DNA of 41,483 bases from Paenibacillus sp. Soil787 (GCF_001429545.1 NZ_LMSP01000016.1:1-41483); one strand, 5' to 3'; numbered from the stretch's first letter, positions 18,869 to 26,919 are shown. The notes: a model not told the origin generated them from the letters alone. Numbers and translations: made by a program.

Positions 18869-20284
18869 TTACTTCAGCACTAGCTTCATATGAAGTATAC
18901 GTACTGTATCCGGTCCGACCAGAGCGTGCTTGGACCTACGAAAGCCCGCAATCCAGAGGATTTGCCCGGAAGCATCGACTAACAGTGGGATGACATCACG
19001 ACGGCTTAGCGGCATTTTGGCATCAATGAACATATCCTTTACTTTTTTGGATCCATTTAAACCATACGGCTCAAACCGATCTCCTGACCTGCGGCTCCTT
19101 ACAACAAGCGGCAAGTTAAGTTGATCTAGATCCAAAAACACGTCCGTTGCAGATGAGGAATAAGCAGCTGTCTCCTTAGAACTAGCAGGCACCCATGAGC
19201 AGATTAGTTTGGCTTCCACTTCCGGCAGGCTAAGTTCGCTTGTATCCAATCCAACCTCATAAGCATAAGGCTTCGGAGAAGGAGCGAAGGTCTGAAATTG
19301 AATAGATTCATATTCTCTCACAATATAAACCTGTTCATCCACCTGAAGGACTTGATTAGAAACCTGTTCCTGTAAAACCAACTCACGTATGCTTTCAATT
19401 CGTGTAAAATCCAACCGATCTCTTTCCAAACAAAGACAGTTTAATATTAATTTAATCAAACGCCTTTGTAAAGCAACGTGCAGCTCAGTGAAATCACGTC
19501 TTTCTATTCGGCAGCAGGCTTGCTGGAATGTCGTTATTCGGCGAAAAACCTGCTCGGCTTCTTTGGCCAAATAATCATCCTCAGCTCGCATCATATCCGT
19601 CAATCGATTCAGTGACTCTGGAAGTTGTTCATTATACTGCTTCAGCATCGGCATCACATCAAGCCGAATCTGATTGCGAAAATACTTCCGCAGCTCATTG
19701 CTGCTGTCCTTACAATACGTCATTTCATGCTGAGCGCAATAATTCACAATATCTGCTTTGTATATACGTAGAAACGGACGAATCAGTTCCACTTTTTTTT
19801 CACGTCTGCGTTCAGGCATGCCAACAAGGCCTGAAGGGCCTGTCCCTCTCAGAATCCGCATCATGACGGTTTCGGCTTGATCATCTGCATGATGAGCGAA
19901 GGCAATACGCTTAGCGCTGTATTTCGCTGCGATCTCATGTAGGAATCCGTAGCGCTTCTCACGTGCCGCGGCTTGTCCATTGAGTGACGTTTCCTCTATA
20001 TAGGCAGGCACATCAATAACGCCGATTTCACACGGAAGTCCTAGGTCATCTGCAAGCTTCCCTACAAAGGAGGCTTCCGCATCCGATTCCGCGCCGCGGA
20101 ATTGATGATTCACATGCGCTACAACAAGCTGCCAGCTATAACGCTCAGCAAGGGCAAAAAGGACATGAAGCAGCGCCACAGAATCAGGTCCTCCTGATAC
20201 CGCAACGACGACCACATCTCCTGGATCGACGAGTTGTTTTTCAATAATTCGCTGTTCCACCTTGGCAACAAGATCGATTTCCAT
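18869..20284 (-). CDS. tilS: tRNA(Ile)-lysidine synthase
   Basis: TilS modifies C34 of tRNA-Ile(CAU) to lysidine so that it reads AUA. The 471-residue protein carries the PP-loop ATPase motif VVAVSGGPDSVALLHVL (~25-41), AHVNHQFRGAESDAEA, AFAHHADDQAETVMMRILRG and the C-terminal TilS domain (VRSRRSGDRFEPYGLNGSKKVKDMFID). AGAAAGGA precedes the ATG. Length and neighbours match B. subtilis tilS (yacA). Confidence 0.96.
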   Translation of the reverse strand: MEIDLVAKVEQRIIEKQLVDPGDVVVVAVSGGPDSVALLHVLFALAERYSWQLVVAHVNHQFRGAESDAEASFVGKLADDLGLPCEIGVIDVPAYIEETSLNGQAAAREKRYGFLHEIAAKYSAKRIAFAHHADDQAETVMMRILRGTGPSGLVGMPERRREKKVELIRPFLRIYKADIVNYCAQHEMTYCKDSSNELRKYFRNQIRLDVMPMLKQYNEQLPESLNRLTDMMRAEDDYLAKEAEQVFRRITTFQQACCRIERRDFTELHVALQRRLIKLILNCLCLERDRLDFTRIESIRELVLQEQVSNQVLQVDEQVYIVREYESIQFQTFAPSPKPYAYEVGLDTSELSLPEVEAKLICSWVPASSKETAAYSSSATDVFLDLDQLNLPLVVRSRRSGDRFEPYGLNGSKKVKDMFIDAKMPLSRRDVIPLLVDASGQILWIAGFRRSKHALVGPDTVRILHMKLVLK

Positions 20285-20320
20285 CGGGTATTCCTTTCTA
20301 TTCTTGCGCTTTCCATCATG

Positions 20321-21226
20321 CTACCAGTATACATAGACCGTTGCCCCAAAAATAAAAATAGAAGCGGCGAAGCATATCTTAAGCCATGGCATTTGAAGTG
20401 TTGATTGTGTAATTTTCTTACCGGAGAGCAACGTTCTCCAGTACTGATAAGCTTCTTGTGAAGAATTAAACTCATTATTCAAAGCTTTATGAAGAAAAGG
20501 CTCGATATGAGCGGCAACTGAATTTTCACGCATAATGGCCGTCAGTTGATCTAAATCTCTGTTTTGAGGCAGCATATTGGATAAACCAGTGAAGCGTTTG
20601 CGTTGATCCAGCGATTTTAATAGTAAAATGGCAAATGAAAATAGATCGTAGCTTTCTTCCGCAACCCGCTCCCCCATATTCCAAAAGCCTCGGTCATACA
20701 CTTCGGTTAACTGCTTAATCGCTCTGCCTTTAGGAGTCACACCCCCAAAATCAATGAGATCCACATCGCCATAATTGGAAACGATCATATTCTCGATCTT
20801 TAAATCACCGAAAATATAGCCGCTTTTGTGAACTTCAGTTAACTTTCGAAGCAGGTTAGAACCAATCACATAGATCCAATCCTGACCGCGTTTATGTATA
20901 AAATTAGAAATCGTCATACCCTCAATATAGCGCATGACATAGAAGGAGACTTCTTTCCCATTTATCGTCATATCATCGGCATCTATTAAAAAGTTCTTGA
21001 ACGACGTTTCTGTCAGGGATATGGCATGCAAGGAATTAATCTCCGACTGATGATCAACCGTCTCATGACCTGCTTTAAGCGCAAATCTTGCCGCCCCTCT
21101 TCGTACGAGAGCCACTACACCATTGGAACCAGCACCTAATAAACGTTCGACCACATATATCCGGCCGTTCCATTTCCCTTGGATTTCTGATCCTGGGCGG
21201 AAGGCGTCTTCATACCACGTAGTCAC
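20321..21226 (-). CDS. yabT: membrane-anchored serine/threonine protein kinase (YabT-like)
   Basis: The 301-residue protein has a glycine-rich loop LLGAGSNGVVALV (~30-42), an ATP-anchoring lysine in FALKAG, and a catalytic loop in which HRD is replaced by GDLKIENM. The metal-binding DFG is in DLIDFGG. One C-terminal helix (~280-300) should fix it in the membrane. It occupies the place of B. subtilis yabT, a Hanks-type kinase reported to act in sporulation and to phosphorylate RecA and AbrB; that function is transferred by family and context. The start is a GTG overlapping the end of yabS by 17 nt. Confidence 0.88.
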   Translation of the reverse strand: MTTWYEDAFRPGSEIQGKWNGRIYVVERLLGAGSNGVVALVRRGAARFALKAGHETVDHQSEINSLHAISLTETSFKNFLIDADDMTINGKEVSFYVMRYIEGMTISNFIHKRGQDWIYVIGSNLLRKLTEVHKSGYIFGDLKIENMIVSNYGDVDLIDFGGVTPKGRAIKQLTEVYDRGFWNMGERVAEESYDLFSFAILLLKSLDQRKRFTGLSNMLPQNRDLDQLTAIMRENSVAAHIEPFLHKALNNEFNSSQEAYQYWRTLLSGKKITQSTLQMPWLKICFAASIFIFGATVYVYW

Positions 21227-21932
21227 TCAGCATCCCATCCTCGGCCTTTGGTAAGATAGGCTTCTCCGTTATGAACTGCAAAGTTTGCAGTAACGCCGGA
21301 CCTGTCGGAGTTGTACCCTTCATGTTTATTTTATAGAACATCTTGTCTAAATTTGCAAGTTGATTCGTCCAACTGAGATCCATTTCTAATTCCTGATCCC
21401 TCGTTTTGGTTGAAGGAAAGTGGAAAACAGCCAGTTCACTCTTGCCGCTGCGGGCTCTCAGACTAAGCAACAGATCATGAATCGCTTCACGCACCGCTGC
21501 ATGCTTAGGCTTCATACTAGCACTTGCATCTATTAAAAGAGCTACACGGAGTGAGGTGGTTTCACTCATGGTATCGATCACTTGAACCACTTCAGCGCGC
21601 TTCTCAGGAGGTAACTGCTCCAATTGATTAAAGCCTAGAATACTTTGTAGCTCCTTGCCCACTGCATGCTGAATCGTTGTGGTGACCGTTTTGCGCGTCA
21701 TCATCTGGACCGTCTGGGAAAGTTGGCCTGAATTCACGATTCGGCTCATCCCACCGCCTGCCGTAGCAATTTCTTGAATCTCCTCAGAGCCAAGCACCCC
21801 TAGCTCCCCATGGTCAATAACACCGATGACATTCACAGTTACGCCTTCGGTATGCGCTTGTGCAGCTGCTATTACCGGACTTACCCCTACATTGGAACAC
21901 CCATCTGTAATTAACAAAATCTGTTTCATCAT
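21210..21932 (-). CDS. yabS: VWA-domain protein YabS
   Basis: The 240-residue product is two von Willebrand A-like halves. The N-terminal ILLITDGCSNVGVSP fragment resembles the second half of a VWA fold, and residues from ~129 (LRVALLIDASASMKP) carry a complete MIDAS start DxSxS with a later threonine-rich GTTPTGPAL. GGGAGG lies about 8 nt before the ATG. It lies between spoIIE and the yabT kinase, as in B. subtilis, with which it overlaps by 17 nt. The biochemical role is unknown; a partnership with the kinase is an inference from the conserved pairing. Confidence 0.85.
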   Translation of the reverse strand: MMKQILLITDGCSNVGVSPVIAAAQAHTEGVTVNVIGVIDHGELGVLGSEEIQEIATAGGGMSRIVNSGQLSQTVQMMTRKTVTTTIQHAVGKELQSILGFNQLEQLPPEKRAEVVQVIDTMSETTSLRVALLIDASASMKPKHAAVREAIHDLLLSLRARSGKSELAVFHFPSTKTRDQELEMDLSWTNQLANLDKMFYKINMKGTTPTGPALLQTLQFITEKPILPKAEDGMLSDYVV

Positions 21933-21960
21933 AATATCTGCCTCCCTGGCCCAAGAAAAG

Positions 21961-22016
21961 ATTAGCTCTCTAGTAGTTCTCCTCCTAGTTTTTCCATTTA
22001 AGAGAGAGTCTAATCA
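21961..22016. repeat. long inverted repeat upstream of yabS
   Basis: GATTAG-CTCTCT (from 21961) can pair with AGAGAG-AGT-CTAATC (ending 22016), giving an interrupted stem around a loop that holds AGGAGGAG on the minus strand. It is followed by AT-rich DNA before the yabS ribosome site. It may be a leader structure; no T-run follows. Confidence 0.4.
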
Positions 22017-22033
22017 CGAGCAAACTAAGCGAA

Positions 22034-22073
22034 ATAAAAAGACAGCCCGCCCGATGGTAATGGCAGACTGTCT
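22034..22073 (-). terminator. intrinsic terminator downstream of spoIIE
   Basis: An 11-bp stem (22041-22051 with 22062-22072, two G-U pairs) is followed on the minus strand by TTTTTATTT. It lies about 115 nt after the spoIIE stop, leaving room for a short transcribed segment. Confidence 0.87.
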
Positions 22074-22086
22074 CAAGATTAAAGAT

Positions 22087-22152
22087 TTACCGAGTGAATC
22101 TCCTTCTTAGGATAAGAACTAATAGGATTAAGGTGATACCTGCGATTTCCAT
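22087..22152 (-). CDS. possible 21-residue hydrophobic peptide after spoIIE
   Basis: A short ATG frame encodes a peptide with a long aliphatic run (GITLILLVLIL) followed by RRRFTR, which looks like a single membrane helix with a positive cytoplasmic end. It is in the same frame as spoIIE and remains open back to the spoIIE stop, so it could instead be a read-through extension. Directly upstream is a perfect 10-bp hairpin (22150-22175, CCATAACAGC/GCTGTTATGG) that contains the start codon. No good ribosome site is adjacent. Real translation is uncertain. Confidence 0.25.
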   Translation of the reverse strand: MEIAGITLILLVLILRRRFTR

Positions 22153-22188
22153 AACAGCAAATGAGCTGTTATGGCTGCTACATCTCCA

Positions 22189-24696
22189 TTAACTAACCGT
22201 CTTAGGACGCTCCATTCGCGTAATTCCTGGCCAGCGGAATGTCGCCCACTCGGGCTGCCGCTTCTCAACTCGTGCCACAACGACGGTCATATCGTCTTGA
22301 ATTTCGCCATGATGGTGGCGGAAAATCCTTTCTAATAAACAGTCCGCAAAATCCTGCGGCATCGTCGTATCAATTTCCTGAATCATCCGCTTCATCCACA
22401 TCTCTTTGTTTACCGCATGTCCCGGTGCATCGTAAATACCGTCTGTCATCATGACGAGGATATCACCCGATTGGAGTGGAATCGAGACTAGATCAACATC
22501 AATCTCGCTCAGGATACCGACTGGCAGATTATTAGCCGATATCGAAATTACTTCCGTCCCGCGCTTAATGAAGCTAGGTGTGGAACCAATCTTCATGAAC
22601 GTTGTGTTTGCGCTGTACATGTCGATCAAGGCCATATCTACGGTCGCGTACATCTCGTCCGAAGAACGCAGCATCAATACCGAGTTCAGCGACTTGACCG
22701 CCAGCTTCTCGTCCATGCCTGACTGCAGCAGCTGCTGCAGGATGCTCAGAGCCGTCTGGCTCTCCGCACGCGCGCGCTCGCCGTTGCCCATGCCGTCGCT
22801 AAGCGCCACGGCATACTTGCCATTGCCCAGCTCCACCGTGGAGAAGCTGTCGCCCGAGAAGAGGTCGCCCCCTTTGGCTGCGCCGGCGACCCCGGTCTCG
22901 ACCTCGTATTCTTTGGCGGAGCCGAATACGACCGTGCTGTAGCCCTCGCCGCGCGAATGCATCTCTTCACGCATGACGGCGACGTTCTCGCCGATAATTT
23001 CGCTCAAGAGCGGCGCAATGATTTTCCGGCATTCATCGAAGCCCTTCGTGTATTGATGAATGATCTCAATCTCAATATTTCCTTCATCCAAGGAAATGAT
23101 GTCGATGGTATGGATGGATAAGCCCAGCTCCTCCAGGGCATTACGAATTTGCTCTTCTTGAAGGAACAGCTCCTGTCCTTCCCGTTTAATCTCCTTCGCC
23201 AAGTCCTCCATCACTTGGGACACACCCGAAAGCTGATCAGCCACGAGATGCCGGCTATCCATAATCTGCTTTTTCCAATGCAAATCATTCTTGTACAAGC
23301 CATACTGCTGCTTCATCACATCCAGCACTTGATCCGTGCGAATGCATACTTTCCTCCATTCCGGTGGAATATTCTTCTTCGTCATACTCTCCTTCATCTC
23401 AATTTGGGTCATCATATCGGTCATATACGTATAGGTTTGATAGAATTTTTGATCCCAGCACTGGCTCTTCTTCCAGCAGGAATCACAAGCCTTCTGCGCA
23501 ACCGCATTCATGAAATGTCCAACTTCCTCCTCCTTTCGGCTCACCGCATCATCCGTCGTCAACTGCTTAAAGCTCCGCGCTAGCTGGCGGAATACTTCAG
23601 AGAACTGTTCCACACGTCCTGCCGTAACATCGCGGACCCGCTTCGCATAATCCTGTTGGGATTTCAGATTTTCCTGCGTGCCGGGCACATATTTAGCAAG
23701 AGTCAGAATCAGACTCCTCGGTGTCAGCAGGAAGAGTGCAACAGCTGCAAGCGACTCCCATGTGGAGTTGATCACATCAGCCGCCGTACCCATATAGAAA
23801 GCAAGTATCGATGACCCGAGCAGCATGCCGAAAGCAACAGCTAATCGATTACCATCCTTGAGAAGCCCTGCTAACATCCCCGAGAAGGCCAATAAACTCA
23901 TTTGATAAACCGCATTGCTATTCGCAAGACTTAGGATTAATCCTGTAATAACACCTACTGAAGCTCCGAAAGGCGCTCCTCCCACTAGCGCAAATAATAA
24001 AATTAAATACCGGGACAGCACATGTTCTATAGTGATTGGACCAACAACCCAGCTCACCGTTCCTGTCATCACAGAAGCCAACAAGATAATCAGACAAATA
24101 ATTTCCTCATGTTTCAAATGGTAGTTCTTACGAGTAAGCGTAAATACAGGTATAGCTTGAATAAAAATCAGTGTCAGAACTAGACTTAGCAGTGCCTCAA
24201 CCGAGACCATCATGAGTGTATACCAACTTAGGTTCGAGACTACCAGCTCCGCAAAGAGCTGAACCAGCAAGGTCGAGCTGAATACTAGCAGTGGTGCTAA
24301 CGAAAGGTCGGAGCGTTCAAATTTCTCTAATGCCTTTTGGATGAGCAAGAACACGATGATTTCCGTAACCAGATAACCTGTATTCGAACTTAGTGAAAAT
24401 AAGCTTCCGGCAAATGCGGCAACACCTACCCAGTGTAAAATATCTCTTCTTGTAAAATAAATTACAGCAATGAACGCTAGAGCAAATGGAGATAGCTGTT
24501 CCAAAATCATCGCACGTCCAAGTAAGAAAGCCATCACGATGAGCAGTAGAGACCACTTCTTAGCTACAAAGGCTTGTACGAATCGATTTTCCACGGCTGC
24601 GCTGTGTGCGCCTGCTTTCGCTTTCTGCCATAATCCCGACCAACCGCCACCAATCACTGTGCTTAAGCTTCTTCTCTGCATGTTTTCGAACACCAT
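22189..24696 (-). CDS. spoIIE: stage II sporulation protein E (membrane serine phosphatase)
   Basis: SpoIIE is a polytopic PP2C-type phosphatase that dephosphorylates SpoIIAA to activate sigma-F in the forespore and helps place the polar septum. The 835-residue protein has about ten N-terminal membrane helices (to ~330) and a cytoplasmic linker with CDSCWKKSQCW. A C-terminal PP2C domain (~590-815) carries the metal-binding GGDLFSGDSFS, YAVALSDGMGNG, GSTPSFIKRG, ILVMMTDGIYD and DDMTVVVARV. It is transcribed from a promoter with 0A-box-like sites. A 300-bp stretch near 22690-22990 is unusually GC-rich. Confidence 0.98.
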   Translation of the reverse strand: MVFENMQRRSLSTVIGGGWSGLWQKAKAGAHSAAVENRFVQAFVAKKWSLLLIVMAFLLGRAMILEQLSPFALAFIAVIYFTRRDILHWVGVAAFAGSLFSLSSNTGYLVTEIIVFLLIQKALEKFERSDLSLAPLLVFSSTLLVQLFAELVVSNLSWYTLMMVSVEALLSLVLTLIFIQAIPVFTLTRKNYHLKHEEIICLIILLASVMTGTVSWVVGPITIEHVLSRYLILLFALVGGAPFGASVGVITGLILSLANSNAVYQMSLLAFSGMLAGLLKDGNRLAVAFGMLLGSSILAFYMGTAADVINSTWESLAAVALFLLTPRSLILTLAKYVPGTQENLKSQQDYAKRVRDVTAGRVEQFSEVFRQLARSFKQLTTDDAVSRKEEEVGHFMNAVAQKACDSCWKKSQCWDQKFYQTYTYMTDMMTQIEMKESMTKKNIPPEWRKVCIRTDQVLDVMKQQYGLYKNDLHWKKQIMDSRHLVADQLSGVSQVMEDLAKEIKREGQELFLQEEQIRNALEELGLSIHTIDIISLDEGNIEIEIIHQYTKGFDECRKIIAPLLSEIIGENVAVMREEMHSRGEGYSTVVFGSAKEYEVETGVAGAAKGGDLFSGDSFSTVELGNGKYAVALSDGMGNGERARAESQTALSILQQLLQSGMDEKLAVKSLNSVLMLRSSDEMYATVDMALIDMYSANTTFMKIGSTPSFIKRGTEVISISANNLPVGILSEIDVDLVSIPLQSGDILVMMTDGIYDAPGHAVNKEMWMKRMIQEIDTTMPQDFADCLLERIFRHHHGEIQDDMTVVVARVEKRQPEWATFRWPGITRMERPKTVS

Positions 24697-24722
24697 CCAT
24701 TTCTTTCCTTATTTGTTTCTCT

Positions 24723-24755
24723 AGTATAGAGGCAATCTAGCAGAAAGTTTGTCAG
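24723..24755 (-). promoter_or_regulatory. Spo0A-type promoter of spoIIE
   Basis: On the minus strand CTGACA (24750-24755) and TATACT (24723-24728) are separated by 21 bp, the unusually long spacing known for Spo0A~P-activated sigma-A promoters such as B. subtilis spoIIE. It is about 30 nt upstream of the coding start. Confidence 0.7.
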
Positions 24756-24790
24756 AATGAGTTGATAGATTCAAAGAAATTTCCGACAAG
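24748..24790. promoter_or_regulatory. two 0A-box-like sites upstream of spoIIE
   Basis: TTTGTCAGAA (plus strand, 24748-24757) overlaps the -35, and CTTGTCGGAA (minus strand, 24781-24790) lies about 30 bp further upstream. Both resemble the Spo0A box TTTGTCGAA. Spo0A binding is inferred from these sequences and from knowledge of spoIIE. Confidence 0.55.
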
Positions 24791-24958
24791 CCGCGTTTGC
24801 TTTGTCACCATGCCTCAGCCCTTGCCTAGCCTCGTTTTACCGTATAGAAAACGTTTCCAAAAGTCTGATTGCCTCGAACTTTCGCCCTGCGTATGGGGGA
24901 GATACCCGTAACTCCATGTCGATTGTTCTTTATGCTATTTTAACTTTTTGACGTTTGG

Positions 24959-25177
24959 TTAAAAAACCGGCTTGCGCCGTCCTTGGTCGAGAGCATTTAG
25001 TAAAGGTTGAATCGAAGCATTAAGGCGACTTAATTCCGAATCCATCTTCAAGTATGCTCGTTTGAGGTTGCCGGATGAATGAAATCCAAATGCTCGGTTG
25101 AATGATGTTGTAAAAAGTGCAACAATTGCTGCCTTGATCGCGGCTTTCTCCCATTGTTGTTGCACAATGTACAACAA
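24959..25177 (-). CDS. doubtful small ORF ending at a terminator-like hairpin
   Basis: This 72-codon frame starts with TTG and encodes a basic, partly helical peptide without a recognised family (includes FNRAFGFHSSGNLKRAYLKMDSELSRL). No ribosome site is evident. Its stop codon overlaps a CGGC-GCAA-GCCG hairpin followed by TTTTTT on the minus strand, which looks like an intrinsic terminator and hints that something is transcribed. Its 5' part overlaps two of the GTTG/CAAC hairpin repeats. It may be a chance frame in repeat DNA. Confidence 0.22.
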   Translation of the reverse strand: MLYIVQQQWEKAAIKAAIVALFTTSFNRAFGFHSSGNLKRAYLKMDSELSRLNASIQPLLNALDQGRRKPVF

Positions 25178-25290
25178 TTAGGTCAAATATTGGCGATTTC
25201 GCAACAAATGGGTTAGAAATGTTGTACGAACTACAACTTCAAGATGCAAAATAGCCTATGGGAGTTAAAATTGTTGTAGAAATTGCAACA
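25106..25290. repeat. cluster of four TTGTTGTA/TGCAACAA hairpins
   Basis: Four imperfect copies of a short inverted repeat lie at 25106-25125, 25153-25178 (8-bp ATTGTTGT/ACAACAAT stem), 25221-25237 (GTTGTA/TACAAC) and 25272-25290 (TGTTG/CAACA). The shared pattern is TTGTTGTA, 5-10 nt, then TGCAACAA or its variant. They are spaced about 50-65 bp apart. Confidence 0.6.
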
Positions 25291-25445
25291 TAGGTAAGCC
25301 ACTCTCCCTCACGAAGCTGTTGAACAACTCAATATTCGAATTTTAGTTACGCTTACCAGTTCTGAGGAGGCATAGCCCCTCACCGAATGATGCGGCATGT
25401 AAATTAACCATCCCAATTAGGGATAAGCTTCACTTCCCCCAATGC

Positions 25446-25533
25446 AAGGATAAACGACTCCGTCGTCCTTCAATGACGAGCGCGTTTGTCAAGGTAGATG
25501 CGAAGCATAGGTATAAAACTTAGCACTCTCTCT
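25446..25533 (+). repeat. intergenic direct repeat, copy 1
   Basis: This copy is about 80% identical by eye to 26033-26120. The shared core is GACGAGCGCGTTTGTCA, followed by GGTAGAT and GTATAAAACTTA. The 5' end can form a hairpin around the ACGAC/GTCGT segment. Confidence 0.65.
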
Positions 25534-25541
25534 CTTATCTA

Positions 25542-25740
25542 CTGAAAAAGACTGTATAAGTCCAGGCTTTTCAATCGAATCCGACGATTAGGGAAGAATT
25601 CCTGCAAATATACAGTATTCTTGCTGCATTTCTGCTTATACCTGAGAAGTAGCTGCGAAAAAGTGTATTTTTGCAGGCATTTTATTTACTGAGCTAAATA
25701 AGAGGTAAAAAGGATGTATAAATGCAGCCTTTCTACAAAA
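25542..25740. repeat. degenerate AAAAAG/TGTAT/GCAG repeat modules
   Basis: Four related segments (starting near 25542, 25605, 25655 and 25704) share an A-rich start, TGTAT or TACAGTAT, and a GCAG(G/C)C(A/T)TT end. They are too degenerate to be recent duplications and have no coding character. Confidence 0.35.
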
Positions 25741-26032
25741 GCTGATTTGCGCTTCGTTGAAGTTCGTATCGCACGACTTTTAGCCTGCTGCCCCTGTGAT
25801 AGCGGAAAACCAACCCTACGTGCCAGAGCGACTGCAGCGTTCAAATGCAGTTCGGTGATTGGTGACTAAATGAGTCACTACATCGATAGAACGCAGCGGA
25901 CGAGCGAGTCTGCATAGGCGCCCAGTCGGGACGAGACGAATGGTTCCCCCCCTCTTCGACCACGCTGCTCGAAGCAGTCTTTATCTTGTCCCCTAATAGA
26001 CTTTCATTGTTAGGCGAATTGAAGAAGCTGAC

Positions 26033-26120
26033 AAGGACAAACGACTTCGTTGTCCTTCAGGGGCGAGCGCGTTTGTCATGGTAGATCCGAAGCAAAAGTA
26101 TAAAACTTATACTTTCTGCC
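26033..26120 (+). repeat. intergenic direct repeat, copy 2
   Basis: This is the partner of 25446-25533, 587 bp away in the same orientation. The hairpin at its start (AAGGACA...TGTCCTT) is better paired here than in copy 1, and several differences fall within the stem. Confidence 0.65.
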
Positions 26121-26165
26121 CTGAACATCAGTGGTGCCGCAACGCGGCATTGAAGTCTTAGCTAC

Positions 26166-26200
26166 TAAAAAAAACCACACTCGCCTAAGCGAATGTGGTT
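26166..26200 (-). terminator. intrinsic terminator of yabR
   Basis: A perfect 12-bp stem (26173-26184 with 26189-26200, one G-U pair) with a 4-nt loop is followed on the minus strand by seven to eight T residues. It lies 15 nt after the yabR stop. Confidence 0.92.
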
Positions 26201-26214
26201 CGTTACTGCATCTA

Positions 26215-26811
26215 TTAATCTCTTCTTCCGCCTCGGCCACCGCGTTTGGACTCGGTGTTCTTTTTCAAAGACGAAATCCGCTCTTCACTATCTTTAAGGA
26301 ACCGAGATACTTTATCTTCGAACGAAAACGGTCTAGCTCCGCCTTGCTGCTTGTTAAAGCCGCCGCGACCACCACCACCGCCGCCTCGATTGAAGCCACC
26401 GCCGCCACCTGGACGACCGCCACCACCACCGGGACCACCGCTTGGAGGACCACTACGTTCTCCACCGCTACTTGGACGACCACCTTGGTAGCCTCCTGGA
26501 CGATCTCCACTTGGACGTCCTTGATAGCTGCTGCCACCTGTACGTTCAGGACGAGCTGGTCTTTCCTCAACTGGTTTGTCAACCGTCTGCTTGATCGACA
26601 ATCCGATCTTGCCATCCTTGTCCACGTTAATCACTTTGACCAATACTTTGTCATCCAGCTTTAAATGGTCATTAACGTCTTTCACATAATTGTCCGCGAT
26701 CTCCGAAATGTGAACAAGACCGGTAACTCCTTCAGCAAGCTCGACGAATGCTCCAAAGTGAGTAATCCCCGTCACTCTACCCTCTAACTTGGTGCCAACT
26801 TCAATTGCCAT
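26215..26811 (-). CDS. yabR: S1-domain RNA-binding protein (YabR) with RGG-like tail
   Basis: Residues 1-75 are one S1 OB-fold (GTKLEGRVTGITHFGAFVEL, GLVHISEIAD, VLVKVINVD, GKIGLSIKQ). Residues ~85-165 are a low-complexity tract of Gly, Arg, Pro and Ser with many RGG, GGG and FNRGG pieces, and a short basic helical end follows (FEDKVSRFLKDSEERISSLKK). B. subtilis YabR has the same S1 domain but is about 128 residues, so the 198-residue form here has a much expanded disordered tail. It is expressed from its own promoter at 26860-26888. RNA binding is inferred from the S1 and RGG features. Confidence 0.9.
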   Translation of the reverse strand: MAIEVGTKLEGRVTGITHFGAFVELAEGVTGLVHISEIADNYVKDVNDHLKLDDKVLVKVINVDKDGKIGLSIKQTVDKPVEERPARPERTGGSSYQGRPSGDRPGGYQGGRPSSGGERSGPPSGGPGGGGGRPGGGGGFNRGGGGGGRGGFNKQQGGARPFSFEDKVSRFLKDSEERISSLKKNTESKRGGRGGRRD

Positions 26812-26859
26812 AAAGTAAAATGTTCCTCCCTTAAAATGTTGAAAACACTGGCTACGCCG

Positions 26860-26888
26860 ATTATAACCGATGCAGAAACCACGGTCAA
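26860..26888 (-). promoter_or_regulatory. sigma-A promoter of yabR
   Basis: On the minus strand TTGACC (26883-26888) and a consensus TATAAT (26860-26865) are separated by 17 bp, in the gap between divIC and yabR. Confidence 0.85.
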
Positions 26889-26919
26889 CACGGCAACAGC
26901 CTCTTCTTCTTGTTGATTT

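Larger units (their letters stand above)
24791..26165. other. long intergenic region without a convincing gene
   Basis: About 1.4 kb between spoIIE and yabR holds no reading frame with recognisable protein motifs and no tRNA cloverleaf that I can find. It contains four short GTTG/CAAC hairpins (25106-25290), a pair of ~88-bp imperfect direct repeats (25446-25533 and 26033-26120) and a run of AAAAAG...TGTAT...GCAG modules (25542-25740). From 25740 to 26030 nothing recognisable is visible. A 72-codon frame at 24959-25177 is listed separately. Confidence 0.6.

Noticed and set aside
24840..24860. cre-like sequence around GAAAACGTTTCC in the intergenic gap
   Set aside because: It is an imperfect match to the CcpA site and not positioned near any promoter or gene start.
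24791..26165. tRNA genes expected between yabR and spoIIE by comparison with B. subtilis trnSL
   Set aside because: No GTTCGAATCC-type T-arm or acceptor pairing was found on either strand by eye; tRNAscan-SE would settle it.
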